DNA of 64,000 nucleotides, from NCBI RefSeq assembly GCF_000429085.1, contig NZ_AUBE01000017.1, forward strand, positions 62,001 through 126,000, read 5' to 3'. The notes below the pieces were generated by a model. The model had not been told where the DNA came from. It was given only the letters and a program-made list of their open reading frames with translations, and did no database searches. Positions 33,054 through 46,083 of this stretch are shown piece by piece. Source of the stretch: Streptomyces flavidovirens DSM 40150. GTDB lineage: Bacteria > Actinomycetota > Actinomycetes > Streptomycetales > Streptomycetaceae. The position numbers were made by a program, and so were the translations under genes. Position 1 is the stretch's first letter; every line of letters begins with the position of its first letter.

Positions 33054-34252
33054 CCGAGCCGACGTGTCACCAGGTCCCAGACCGTGTCGGCCAGCGCTTC
33101 CTTGGGTCCGTACGGCACCGGAGTCTCGCCCCCGTCGGCGTCGAGCACGACGGCTTCGTTCTCCTCGGAGCCGAACGTCTTGCGCTCCCCCACCTCATTG
33201 ACAACCAGCAGGTCACAGCCCTTGCGGCGGAGCTTGTCCCGGCCGTTGGCCAGGACGTTGTCGGTCTCGGCGGCGAAGCCGACGACCACCTGTCCGGGCA
33301 GTGCGCGTTCGGCCGAGATCTCCGCGAGGATGTCGGGATTACGGACCAGCTCGACGGCGGCGGGCTCCTGGCCGTCCTTCTTCTTGATCTTTCCCTCGGC
33401 GTACACCGCCGGCCGGAAATCGGCCACGGCGGCCGCCATGACCACCACGTCCGCGTCCGCCGCCGCCTTCAGCACGGCCTCACGAAGCTGCACCGCTGTG
33501 CCGGCACGGACTACATCGGCGCCCGCCGGATCGGGCAAACCCGTGTTGGCCTCGACGAGCGTGACCCGGGCGCCGCGCGCGACGGCGGTACGGGCCAGGG
33601 CGTACCCCTGCTTGCCGGAGGAACGGTTCCCCAGGTAGCGGACCGGGTCGAGCGGCTCTCGCGTACCACCCGCGCTGATCACGACGTGCCGGCCCGCGAG
33701 GTCGGGCCCGGCCGCGCCCCGTGCGAGGACCCGGCGGCAGACTTCGAAGATCTCGTCGGGGTCGGGCAGCCGGCCCTTGCCGGTGTCGACGCCGGTCAGC
33801 CGGCCCACCGCGGGCTCGATGACGACCGCGCCGCGGCGGCGCAGCGTGGCGACGTTCTCTTGGGTGGCCGGGTGCTCCCACATCTCGGTGTGCATCGCGG
33901 GCGCGAAGATCACCGGGCACCGGGCGGTGAGCAGCGTGTTCGTGAGGAGGTCGTCGGCCAGCCCGTGGGCGGCCTTCGCCAGCATGTCGGCGGTGGCGGG
34001 GGCCACCACGACCAGATCGGCGGCCTGCCCGATCCGTACGTGCGGTACCTCGTGCACCGACTCCCAGACCTCGGCCGAGACGGGGTTGCCGGACAGCGCC
34101 GACCACGTGGCGGCGCCGACGAAGTGGAGCGACGCCTCGGTCGGCACGACCCGCACATCATGGCCGGATTCCGTCAGCCGGCGCAGCAGCTCGCACGCCT
34201 TGTACGCGGCGATGCCTCCGCTGACCCCCAGCACGACCTTGGGCTTGTCCAC
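33050..34252 (-). CDS. coaBC: Bifunctional phosphopantothenoylcysteine decarboxylase/synthetase
   Basis: Performs two steps of coenzyme A synthesis. The N-terminal flavin-dependent CoaC part (about 1-185) has VLGVSGGIAAYKACELLRRL and PAMHTEMWEHPATQEN. The CoaB synthetase part starts near 190 with VVISAGGTREPLDPVRYLGN and holds AAAVADFRPA and KIKKKDGQEP. 400 residues. GTG 34252 is chosen because GGGGAGA lies 7 bases upstream and the N-terminus then matches the family. Follows rpoZ with an 18-bp hairpin between them. Confidence 0.97.
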   Translation of the reverse strand: MDKPKVVLGVSGGIAAYKACELLRRLTESGHDVRVVPTEASLHFVGAATWSALSGNPVSAEVWESVHEVPHVRIGQAADLVVVAPATADMLAKAAHGLADDLLTNTLLTARCPVIFAPAMHTEMWEHPATQENVATLRRRGAVVIEPAVGRLTGVDTGKGRLPDPDEIFEVCRRVLARGAAGPDLAGRHVVISAGGTREPLDPVRYLGNRSSGKQGYALARTAVARGARVTLVEANTGLPDPAGADVVRAGTAVQLREAVLKAAADADVVVMAAAVADFRPAVYAEGKIKKKDGQEPAAVELVRNPDILAEISAERALPGQVVVGFAAETDNVLANGRDKLRRKGCDLLVVNEVGERKTFGSEENEAVVLDADGGETPVPYGPKEALADTVWDLVTRRLG

Positions 34253-34294
34253 TGCGTCTCCCCGCTTCGTACGACGGTTACGTCCCCTATGACA

Positions 34295-34333
34295 CACCAC
34301 AGGCCCGGCAGTCTCACTGCCGGGCCTGTGGTG
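34295..34333 (-). terminator. Long hairpin between rpoZ and coaBC
   Basis: A perfect 18-bp inverted repeat CACCACAGGCCCGGCAGT with a 3-base loop. It lacks a U-tract on the minus strand. It lies between cotranscribed-looking genes, so it may attenuate coaBC or mark an RNA end. Confidence 0.7.
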
Positions 34334-34355
34334 AAAAGATTCCTGCGCCTGCTGA

Positions 34356-34628
34356 CTACTGCGCCGGGCCCTCAATGGCCTCGGAGGTCAGCAGACCCGC
34401 GTTGATCTCGCGCAGGGCGATCGAGAGCGGCTTCTCGTGGACGTGGGTGTCCACCAGAGGGCCGACGTACTCGAGCAGGCCCTCACCGAGCTGCGAGTAG
34501 TACGCGTTGATCTGACGCGCACGCTTCGCCGCGTAGATCACGAGGCTGTACTTCGAGTCAGTAGCCTCGAGCAGCTCGTCGATCGGCGGGTTGATGATGC
34601 CCTCGGGCGTGGAAATGGAAGAGGACAC
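34356..34628 (-). CDS. rpoZ: RNA polymerase omega subunit
   Basis: 90-residue subunit that helps assemble the beta-prime subunit of RNA polymerase. It contains NPPIDELLEATDSKYSLVIYAAKRARQINAYYSQ, the conserved omega core (residues 13-47 region), and ends with ALREINAGLLTSEAI. ATG 34628. It lies 28 bp after gmk, the common bacterial order gmk-rpoZ-coaBC. Confidence 0.98.
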   Translation of the reverse strand: MSSSISTPEGIINPPIDELLEATDSKYSLVIYAAKRARQINAYYSQLGEGLLEYVGPLVDTHVHEKPLSIALREINAGLLTSEAIEGPAQ

Positions 34629-34656
34629 GCTCTACCTTCCGATAAGTGAACAGAGA

Positions 34657-35250
34657 TCAAGCAACTTCCATCAAGGCTAGCAGCTCGCGCGCCACGTCCT
34701 CGACGGAGGTGTTGACCAGGGTGGTGTCGAACTCCGCCTCCGCTGCGAGTTCGATCTTCGCGGCCTCAAGTCGGCGCTCGATGACATCGGGCGCCTCCGT
34801 GCCGCGACCGGTCAGCCTGCGGACCAGCTCGTCCCAGCTGGGCGGGGCCAGGAAGACCAGTAGAGCCTCCGGCATCGATTCACGGACCAGCCGTGCGCCC
34901 TGGAGATCGATCTCCAGGAGCACGGGCTCGCCCGCTTCGAGCCGGTCGACCACGGCACGCCGGGGCGTGCCGTAACGATTGCCGGCGAACTCGGCCCATT
35001 CCAGCAGCTCACCGTTGGCGACGAGCTTGTCGAACTCCTCGTCGCTCACGAAGAAGTACTGGACGCCGTGGCGCTCGCCGGGTCGCGGCTTGCGTGTGGT
35101 GGCCGACACCGAGAGCCATACCTCGGGGTGGACCTTGCGCATATGGGCGACGACCGTGCTCTTGCCGACACCCGAGGGGCCGGAGAGCACGGTCAGCCGC
35201 GGACGTACGTCCGGGGGTACGGGGGTCGTCCCCCGGGATGTTGCAGCCAT
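34657..35250 (-). CDS. gmk: Guanylate kinase
   Basis: Phosphorylates GMP to GDP with ATP. 197 residues. P-loop LSGPSGVGKST (about 22-32), the GMP-binding SVSATTRKPRPGE and the segment EFAGNRYGTP with ILEIDLQGA-like LLEIDLQGARLVRE are all visible. The N-terminus (about 18 residues) is an extension rich in Pro. ATG 35250. It lies 39 bp after mihF, in the order mihF-gmk-rpoZ. Confidence 0.97.
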   Translation of the reverse strand: MAATSRGTTPVPPDVRPRLTVLSGPSGVGKSTVVAHMRKVHPEVWLSVSATTRKPRPGERHGVQYFFVSDEEFDKLVANGELLEWAEFAGNRYGTPRRAVVDRLEAGEPVLLEIDLQGARLVRESMPEALLVFLAPPSWDELVRRLTGRGTEAPDVIERRLEAAKIELAAEAEFDTTLVNTSVEDVARELLALMEVA

Positions 35251-35289
35251 GGATGCGATTATCCAGGTTCTCGGGGGTGCCCGAGAACG

Positions 35290-35613
35290 TCAGGCGGCGC
35301 CGCCGCCGAACTCGCGCTCCAAAGAGGCGATCTGGTTGGAGCCGAGACCGCGCACACGACGGCTCTCGGAGATCCCGAGCCGCTCCATGATCTGCTTCGC
35401 GCGGACCTTGCCCACGCCGGGCAGAGACTCGAGCAGGGCGGAGACCTTCATCTTGCCGACGACGTCATTCTCCTGTCCCTGCTTGATGACCTCGTGGAGC
35501 GAGGCGCCGGAGTGCTTGAGTCGATTCTTGACCTCGGCCCGCTCCCGGCGAGCCGCGGCGGCCTTTTCGAGCGCGGCTGCGCGCTGTTCAGGGGTAAGGG
35601 GCGGAAGAGCCAC
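35290..35613 (-). CDS. mihF: Integration host factor, actinobacterial type (sIHF)
   Basis: 107-residue DNA-binding nucleoid protein. sIHF binds and bends DNA without sequence specificity and affects sporulation and antibiotic production in Streptomyces. It has the long N-terminal helix EQRAAALEKAAAARRERAEVK and the helix-two-turn-helix region LLESLPGVGKVRAKQIMERLGI. GTG 35613 gives the exact family length (VALPPLTPEQ) and has GAGGTGA upstream; the longer open frame is not conserved. Not related to the alpha/beta IHF of E. coli despite the name. A 16-bp palindrome lies in its upstream region. Confidence 0.96.
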   Translation of the reverse strand: MALPPLTPEQRAAALEKAAAARRERAEVKNRLKHSGASLHEVIKQGQENDVVGKMKVSALLESLPGVGKVRAKQIMERLGISESRRVRGLGSNQIASLEREFGGGAA

Positions 35614-35741
35614 GCCTACGTCACCTCGGATGTCGAACTGTCGGATACGGACCGGTGAGGAACCTAGTCGCCCCACACCAGGCGAGCAACGAACAGCGAG
35701 CTGCGAAACAACGAGCTGCACGTTTGCTCTCGTCGGAGACT

Positions 35742-35757
35742 AGCGGCCATGGCCGCT
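35742..35757. promoter_or_regulatory. 16-bp perfect palindrome upstream of mihF
   Basis: AGCGGCCATGGCCGCT lies 129-144 bp upstream of the mihF start and downstream of pyrF's stop region. It could be an operator or an RNA hairpin in the leader. The rest of the 259-bp gap is noticeably AT-richer near 35810-35870 and probably holds the mihF promoter. Confidence 0.4.
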
Positions 35758-35872
35758 CCAGTCAGCGAGAAGCGGCGAAAAGTCCTGGTCAGCCTCTGTC
35801 GACTAAGGCATATCAGACATAACACCCCGGTTTTCGGTCAGGATTCCGTCAACATGAATCGCCGGGCCACCG

Positions 35873-36717
35873 TCAAGCCGCCGATACCGCCACCCTGACC
35901 TCGTCGGCGAAGCGAGAAGCGGACTCTCGCAGTCCGGCTACGTCGGGCCCGAAGCGGAGCACACCGCGGCTCACACTCGGTACGACATTGCCGACCGCGG
36001 ACCCGAAGACGCCCGGCAGATCGGCCGGCGTCGCGCCCTGCGCCCCGATGCCGGGAGCCAGCAGCGGGCCGTTGATCGCCAGATCGACGCCCGCGTCCCC
36101 GAGCGTCGCGCCGACCACCGCGCCGACCGAGCCGAGCGGCTCGGCGCCCTCGTTCTCGGCCGCCATGTGGTCGAGCATGAGCTGGGCGAGCGACCGGCCG
36201 CCGGCGGCGGTGGCCCGCTGGACCTCGGCGCCCTCCGGGTTGGAGGTGAGCGCGAGTACGAACACGCCGCAGCCGTTGATCACAGCCGCGTCCAGCGCCG
36301 GACGCAGCGAGCCGAAGCCGAGGTACGGCGACACGGTGACGGCGTCCGAGAAGAGCGGCGAGCCCTTGTGGAGGTAGGTCTGCGCGTACGCTCCCATCGT
36401 GGAGCCGATGTCGCCGCGCTTGGCGTCCATGAGCACCAGCGCGCCGGCCGCCCTGGCCTCCTCGACCGCCTTCTCCAGGACGGCGATGCCGCGCGAGCCG
36501 AAGCGCTCGAAGAACGCCGACTGCGGCTTCAGTACGGCGACCCGGTCGGCCAGCGCCTCGACGACGGTGCGGGTGAAGGTCTCCAGGCCCTTGATGTCGT
36601 CATTGAGGCCCCACGCGCTCAGCAGCGAGGCGTGCGGGTCGATGCCGACACACAGCGGCCCACGGGTGTCCATGGCGCGGCGCAGCCGGGCGCCGAAGGG
36701 TTCGACAGTCACTGCGG

Positions 36718-36721
<4 letters not shown>
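35873..36721 (-). CDS. pyrF: Orotidine 5'-phosphate decarboxylase
   Basis: Last step of UMP synthesis. 282 residues, the longer actinobacterial/mycobacterial form. The catalytic segment is LVLMDAKRGDIGSTMGAY (Asp-Lys-Asp), with CVGIDPHASLL at the N-terminus and LAPGIGAQGATPADLPG as phosphate loop. Start GTG 36721 overlaps the pyrD stop as GTGA, so translation is coupled. It ends the pyr operon; mihF follows after a 259-bp gap. Confidence 0.96.
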
Positions 36722-37827
<1,106 letters not shown>

Positions 37828-37868
37828 GGGTGCTTTCCTCAGGAGGGCCGGGGAGGGCTGGGCATGAA

Positions 37869-37898
37869 GAGGGGGACACCGCATTCGGTGTCCCCCTC
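37869..37898 (-). terminator. Hairpin between carB and pyrD
   Basis: A perfect 13-bp stem GAGGGGGACACCG/CGGTGTCCCCCTC with a 4-base loop in the 79-bp gap. No U-tract. May lower read-through into pyrD or stabilise the carAB message. Confidence 0.6.
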
Positions 37899-37906
37899 CT
37901 GGGCCG

Positions 37907-41210
<3,304 letters not shown>

Positions 41211-41218
<8 letters not shown>

Positions 41219-42347
41219 GCTGGCCCTCCATGAGCTGTACGAAGCGGTCGAACAGGTACGCGGCGTCGTGCGGGCCGGCAGCCGCTTCGGGGTGGTACTG
41301 GACGCTGAACGCGGGCTGGTCGAGCAGCTGGAGGCCCTCGACCACGTCGTCGTTCAGGCAGACGTGGGACACCTCGGCGCGCCCGTACGGGGTCTCGGAG
41401 ACCTTGTCGAGCGGGGCGTCGACGGCGAAGCCGTGGTTGTGCGCGGTGACCTCGACCTTGCCGGTCGTGCGGTCCTGCACGGGCTGGTTGATGCCGCGGT
41501 GTCCGTACTTCAGCTTGTACGTGCCGAAGCCGAGCGCCCGGCCCAGGATCTGGTTGCCGAAGCAGATGCCGAACAGCGGGGTCCTGCGGTCGAGGACGGC
41601 CTTGACGACGGTGAGGTCGACGGTGGACGGGTCGCCGGGGCCGTTGGAGAGGAACACTCCGTCGGGGGCGACGGCGTACACCTCCTCGGCCGTGGTGGTG
41701 GCGGGCAGGACGTGCACCTCGATGCCGCGCTCGGCCATCCGGTGCGGGGTCATGCCCTTGATGCCCAGGTCGATCGCGGCGACGGTGAACTTCTTCTCAC
41801 CGATGGCGGGGACGACGTACGGCTCCTTGGTGGCGACCTCGGCGGCGAGCGAGGCGCCCACCATCTGGGGGGCCTCCTTCACGCGGGCGAGCAGCGTCTC
41901 CTCGTCGGCCAGTGCCTCACCGGAGAAGATGCCGACGCGCATCGCGCCGCGCTCGCGCAGGTGGCGGGTCAGCGCGCGGGTGTCGATGCCGCTGATGCCC
42001 ACGATGCCCTGGTCGACGAGCTGCTCGTCGAGGGAGCGGCTGGAGCGCCAGTTGGAGGGGATGCGGGCGGGGTCGCGTACGACGTAACCGGCGACCCAGA
42101 TCTTCTTCGACTCGTCGTCCTCGTCGTTCACACCGGTGTTGCCGACGTGCGGGGCCGTCATGACGACGACCTGACGGTGGTACGACGGATCGGTGAGGGT
42201 CTCCTGGTAGCCGGTCATGCCGGTGTTGAACACCGCCTCGCCGAAGGTCTCCCCCACGGCCCCGTAGGCACGGCCGCGGAAGCTGCGGCCGTCCTCCAGG
42301 ACGAGTACGGCGGGAGCCTTGCCGGCTCCCCGGGTGGAGATCGTCAT
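41211..42347 (-). CDS. carA: Carbamoyl-phosphate synthase, small (glutaminase) subunit
   Basis: 378-residue class I glutamine amidotransferase subunit passing ammonia to CarB. The N-terminal CPSase domain has VFNTGMTGYQETLTDPSY; the nucleophile is the Cys in LFGICFGNQILG, and the catalytic His-Glu pair is in FSVQYHPEAAAGP. ATG 42347 overlaps the upstream PH-like gene stop as ATGA. An upstream open frame into that gene is not coding. Confidence 0.97.
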
Positions 42348-42925
42348 CGTGCGGTGCCTTCCGTCGTAATGGACTGGTTCATGGAGTTGATGGCCTCGAC
42401 CCAGGCCGTGTGCTCGGCCGCGCGGTCGGAGCGGAAGCCGGAGTCGATCTGCTTGTCGCCGTGCTGCCAGGTGACGACCAGCAGGCCGCCCTCGGCGAGG
42501 ACCTTGCCCGCGATGCCCTTGTCGAGCCTGGCCTCGCGGAGCTGCCCGGCCGGTACGAAGAAGTCGGCCGCTCCGGGGCGTACGACATCGAGACCGGCGT
42601 CGGTGAGCGTCAGCTCGACCCTGCTGCGCGTGCCGAGGCCGTGGGCCACGATCCGGTCGAGCCACTGCCCGGCGGTCGTCGAGCCGTGGTAGCGGCCGCT
42701 CATACTCAGCTTCGCTTCACCGGGCGCCTCGGGTGCGGTGGGGAGTTCCGGCAGGTCGGACTGGAGAACGGCGCGCCACTTCCAGCCCTGGCGCATCAGC
42801 CAGTACACGAGCGCGATGAAGAGCAGCAGTCCGACGACCCAGCCGATGCGGGCGGCCCAGTCGGTCACTTCGGCCGACTTGCGCTCCGCGGCGGCGCCGG
42901 CGGCCAGATGGATGAAAGGTGTCAC
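42344..42925 (-). CDS. PH-like-domain membrane protein in the pyr operon
   Basis: 193-residue protein with one transmembrane helix (about 26-46, IGWVVGLLLFIALVYWLMRQG) and a soluble domain behind it (about 70-190) with alternating beta strands, FFVPAGQLREARLDKGIAG, like bacterial PH-fold domains. It is joined by 4-base overlaps to both pyrC (GTGA) and carA (ATGA). In Mycobacterium tuberculosis the gene between pyrC and carA (Rv1382) is likewise a membrane protein, so the position is conserved in actinobacteria. No function is known to me. Confidence 0.85.
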   Translation of the reverse strand: MTPFIHLAAGAAAERKSAEVTDWAARIGWVVGLLLFIALVYWLMRQGWKWRAVLQSDLPELPTAPEAPGEAKLSMSGRYHGSTTAGQWLDRIVAHGLGTRSRVELTLTDAGLDVVRPGAADFFVPAGQLREARLDKGIAGKVLAEGGLLVVTWQHGDKQIDSGFRSDRAAEHTAWVEAINSMNQSITTEGTAR

Positions 42926-44208
42926 GCCAGATTCCCGTCGACGACCGTTGCGCGGCCCCGCAGCCAGGTGTGGGTGACGCGTCCCGGCAGCTCACGGCCC
43001 TCGTACGGGGTGTTGCGGCTGCGGGAGGCGAAGCCCGAGGGGTCCACGGCTCCACGGTAAGCCGGATCGACCAGCGTGAGGTTGGCAGGCTCGCCTGCCG
43101 AGACGGGGCGGCCGTGGCCCTCCAGCCGGCCGATGGCCGCCGGGCGGAACGACATGCGGTCCGCGACGCCCGCCCAGTCGAGGAGGCCGCTGTCGACCAT
43201 CGTCTGCTGGACGACGGACAGGGCGGTCTCCAGGCCGACCATGCCCATGGCCGCCGCCGCCCACTCGCAGTCCTTGTCCTCGTGCGGGTGCGGGGCGTGG
43301 TCGGTGGCGACGCAGTCGATGGTGCCGTCGGCGAGTGCCTCGCGCAGCGCCATGACGTCGGCCTCGGTGCGCAGCGGCGGGTTCACCTTGTAGACCGGGT
43401 TGTACGTACGGACCAGCTCGTCCGTGAGCAGGAGGTGGTGCGGGGTGACCTCGGCGGTGACGTTCCAGCCCTTGGACTTGGCCCAGCGGACGATCTCCAC
43501 CGAGCCGGCCGTGGACAGGTGGCAGATGTGCACGCGCGAGCCGACGTGGGCGGCGAGGAGCACATCGCGGGCGATGATCGACTCCTCGGCGACGGCGGGC
43601 CAGCCGCCGAGTCCCAGTTCGGAGGAGACGATGCCCTCGTTCATCTGGGCGCCCTCGGTGAGGCGGGGCTCCTGGGCGTGCTGGGCGACGACGCCGTCGA
43701 AGGCCTTCACGTACTCCAGCGCGCGGCGCATGATCACGGCGTCGTCGACGCACTTGCCGTCGTCGGAGAAGACCTTCACCCCGGCGGCGGAGTCGTGCAT
43801 GGCGCCGAGCTCGGCGAGCTTCTTGCCCTCCAGGCCGACGGTGACGGCGCCGACCGGCTGCACGTCGCAGTAGCCGGACTCTTTGCCGAGGCGCCAGACC
43901 TGCTCGACGACGCCGGCGGTGTCGGCGACCGGGAAGGTGTTGGCCATGGCGTGGACGGCGGTGAAGCCGCCGACGGCAGCGGCCTTCGTACCGGTCAGGA
44001 CGGTCTCGGAGTCCTCGCGGCCGGGCTCGCGCAGGTGGGTGTGCAGGTCGACGAGGCCGGGCAGCAGGACCTTGCCCTCGGCCTCGACGACGGTCGCGCC
44101 CTCGGCGCTCAGGCCCGTACCGACCTCGGCGATGGTCTCGCCGTCGATCAGGACGTCCTGCGGCTCGCCGCCCAGTACCTGCGCACCGCGGATCAGGATC
44201 TTGCTCAT
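42922..44208 (-). CDS. pyrC: Dihydroorotase
   Basis: 428-residue type I amidohydrolase that closes carbamoyl aspartate to dihydroorotate. Metal ligands are in DLHTHLREPG, the carboxylated-Lys region, and ICHLSTAGS plus TPHHLLLT; DHAPHPHEDKDCEW has the catalytic Asp. ATG 44208 follows the pyrB stop by 2 bases and it overlaps the next gene by 4. Confidence 0.97.
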   Translation of the reverse strand: MSKILIRGAQVLGGEPQDVLIDGETIAEVGTGLSAEGATVVEAEGKVLLPGLVDLHTHLREPGREDSETVLTGTKAAAVGGFTAVHAMANTFPVADTAGVVEQVWRLGKESGYCDVQPVGAVTVGLEGKKLAELGAMHDSAAGVKVFSDDGKCVDDAVIMRRALEYVKAFDGVVAQHAQEPRLTEGAQMNEGIVSSELGLGGWPAVAEESIIARDVLLAAHVGSRVHICHLSTAGSVEIVRWAKSKGWNVTAEVTPHHLLLTDELVRTYNPVYKVNPPLRTEADVMALREALADGTIDCVATDHAPHPHEDKDCEWAAAAMGMVGLETALSVVQQTMVDSGLLDWAGVADRMSFRPAAIGRLEGHGRPVSAGEPANLTLVDPAYRGAVDPSGFASRSRNTPYEGRELPGRVTHTWLRGRATVVDGNLA

Positions 44209-44210
44209 CG

Positions 44211-45215
44211 TTACTTGTTCTCCTCGGTGCGTGCGGGGGCGGGGCTGATGGCGGACGCGGCCTTTGAATCAAACACAGCGCCGCCCAGAAGCAGGTACAG
44301 GACGGCCATCCGGGTCGAGACGCCGTTGGCGACCTGCTCGACGGCCGTGCAGCGGTCGGAGTCCGCGACCTGCGCGGTGATCTCCATGCCCCGGTTCATC
44401 GGGCCGGGGTGCATGACGATGGCGTGCTCGGGCATGCGGGCCATCCGGTCGCCGTCCAGGCCGTAGCGCCGCGAGTACTCGCGCTCGGTCGGGAAGAAGG
44501 CGGCGTTCATCCGCTCTCGCTGCACACGCAGCATCATCACCGCGTCCGACTTCGGCAGCACCTCGTCGAGGTTGTACGAGACCTGGCACGGCCAGTGCTC
44601 GACACCGATCGGGACCAGGGTGGGCGGCGCGACCAGCGTCACCTCCGCGCCGAGGGTGTGCAGCAGGTGGACGTTGGAGCGGGCGACCCGGCTGTGCAGT
44701 ACGTCGCCGACGATCGTGATCCGGCGCCCGTCCAGGTCATGCCCTATTCCGGCGTCGGGACCGACGAGCCTGCGGCGCATCGTGAAGGCGTCGAGCAGCG
44801 CCTGGGTGGGGTGCTCGTGCGTACCGTCGCCCGCGTTGACGACCGCGCCGTCGATCCAGCCGGAGGTCGCGAGGCGGTAGGGCGCTCCGGAGGCGCCGTG
44901 CCGGATGACGACGGCGTCGGCTCCCATCGCCTCCAGGGTGAGCGCGGTGTCCTTGAGCGACTCGCCCTTGGAGACGGACGACCCCTTGGCGGAGAAGTTG
45001 ATGACGTCGGCGGAGAGGCGCTTGGCGGCGGCCTCGAAGGAGATGCGGGTGCGGGTCGAGTCCTCGAAGAAGAGGTTGACGACCGTACGTCCGCGCAGGG
45101 TCGGCAGCTTCTTGATCGGCCGGTCCGCGACGCGGGCCATCTCCTCGGCGGTGTCGAGGATCAGTACGGCGTCGTCGCGGGTGAGGTCGGCGGCCGAGAT
45201 GAGGTGACGCTTCAT
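44211..45215 (-). CDS. pyrB: Aspartate carbamoyltransferase catalytic subunit
   Basis: 334-residue catalytic chain that joins carbamoyl phosphate and aspartate. Signature FFEDSTRTRISFEAAAKRL holds the carbamoyl-phosphate loop; GDGTHEHPTQALLDAF and MHPGPMNRGMEI follow. ATG 45215. No regulatory-subunit gene (pyrI) is present, so allosteric control as in enteric bacteria is not expected. It is 97 bp after pyrR in the same transcript. Confidence 0.97.
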   Translation of the reverse strand: MKRHLISAADLTRDDAVLILDTAEEMARVADRPIKKLPTLRGRTVVNLFFEDSTRTRISFEAAAKRLSADVINFSAKGSSVSKGESLKDTALTLEAMGADAVVIRHGASGAPYRLATSGWIDGAVVNAGDGTHEHPTQALLDAFTMRRRLVGPDAGIGHDLDGRRITIVGDVLHSRVARSNVHLLHTLGAEVTLVAPPTLVPIGVEHWPCQVSYNLDEVLPKSDAVMMLRVQRERMNAAFFPTEREYSRRYGLDGDRMARMPEHAIVMHPGPMNRGMEITAQVADSDRCTAVEQVANGVSTRMAVLYLLLGGAVFDSKAASAISPAPARTEENK

Positions 45216-45312
45216 CTGGTGCTCCGTGGTTCGTGAGGGGCGCGTGTGTGGAGGCGGGCAGGAGGGCAGGCCGGTGCGCGGACCCGGGTTGTCCGGGTCC
45301 GTACGGGCTGCG

Positions 45313-45888
45313 CTACCGCTCGCCGACCGGAGCGGTCTGCTGGAGGCCGAGCAGCACGGCGTCGCGGCCGTCCTCCTCGGAGAGCTGGACCTTGACCGTC
45401 TCCCGCAACGACGTGGGGAGGTTCTTGCCGACGTAATCGGCGCGGATCGGCAGTTCGCGGTGACCGCGGTCGACGAGGACCGCGAGCTGCACGGCGCGCG
45501 GCCGGCCGATGTCGCCGAGCGCGTCGAGCGCGGCCCGGATCGTGCGGCCGGAGAACAGCACGTCGTCGACGAGCACGACGAGCCGGTCCTCGATGCCGTC
45601 ACCGGGGATCTCGGTACGGGCGAGGGCCCGCGCGGGACGCATGCGCAGGTCGTCGCGGTACATGGTGATGTCGAGGGAGCCGACCGGCACCGTGCGGCCG
45701 GTGATGTGTTCGAGCCTGGCGGCCAGCCGGCGGGCCAGGAAGACACCGCGGGTGGGAATGCCGAGGAGCACCACGTCGTCGGCGCCCTTGGCGCGTTCGA
45801 CGATCTCGTGGGCGATGCGGGTCAGTACCCGCTCGATGTCAGGGCCCTCAAGCACAGGGCGCGGAGCATCGGATTCAACCGTGTCCAT
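45313..45888 (-). CDS. pyrR: Pyrimidine operon regulator PyrR / uracil phosphoribosyltransferase-like
   Basis: 191-residue RNA-binding regulator with a phosphoribosyltransferase fold. The PRPP loop is VVLVDDVLFSGRTIRAALD (about 108-126). In mycobacteria PyrR binds its own leader when UMP is high and represses translation. The gene's leader here carries a matching loop right before the Shine-Dalgarno AGAAGGAGG. ATG 45888. It heads the whole pyr operon and is divergent from bldD. Confidence 0.96.
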   Translation of the reverse strand: MDTVESDAPRPVLEGPDIERVLTRIAHEIVERAKGADDVVLLGIPTRGVFLARRLAARLEHITGRTVPVGSLDITMYRDDLRMRPARALARTEIPGDGIEDRLVVLVDDVLFSGRTIRAALDALGDIGRPRAVQLAVLVDRGHRELPIRADYVGKNLPTSLRETVKVQLSEEDGRDAVLLGLQQTAPVGER

Positions 45889-45906
45889 TGGAAACGGACC
45901 TCCTTC

Positions 45907-45924
45907 TCCGCCTCACGGGACGGA
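45907..45924 (-). promoter_or_regulatory. PyrR-binding loop in the pyrR leader
   Basis: On the minus strand, the RNA would read UCCG-UCCCGUGAGG-CGGA: a 4-bp stem closing a loop that with the next base matches the PyrR consensus UCCNGNGAGGY exactly (45920-45910). The Shine-Dalgarno of pyrR (45898-45906) begins directly after it, so bound PyrR could block ribosome access. A translational mechanism as in mycobacteria fits better than antitermination. Confidence 0.85.
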
Positions 45925-46018
45925 CCTTAAAGGACGTCGGAATTGCGTCCCCACCGTACCAGCACTATTCGGCAACCCTTGCGATACCCCTCGACTAGGC
46001 GGTCTGGACCCATTCGGC

Positions 46019-46061
46019 TTGACGCACCCAAGTAACGCTGCGTAACCTCACAGTGAGTTAC
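46019..46061 (+). promoter_or_regulatory. bldD promoter with BldD-type palindrome
   Basis: TTGACG (46019-46024) and TAACCT (46043-46048) with an 18-bp spacer form a plausible promoter. Overlapping the -10 is a palindrome: GTAAC-CTCAC-A-GTGAG-TTAC (46042-46061). CTCAC/GTGAG half-sites are those of BldD, which is known to repress its own gene in S. coelicolor. Confidence 0.8.
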
Positions 46062-46083
46062 CAGTCCGCGTCCGGGGAGCCAT

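Noticed and set aside
35290..35613. Classical alpha/beta IHF or HU protein
   Set aside because: Sequence and fold pattern are those of the actinobacterial sIHF/mIHF family, which is unrelated.
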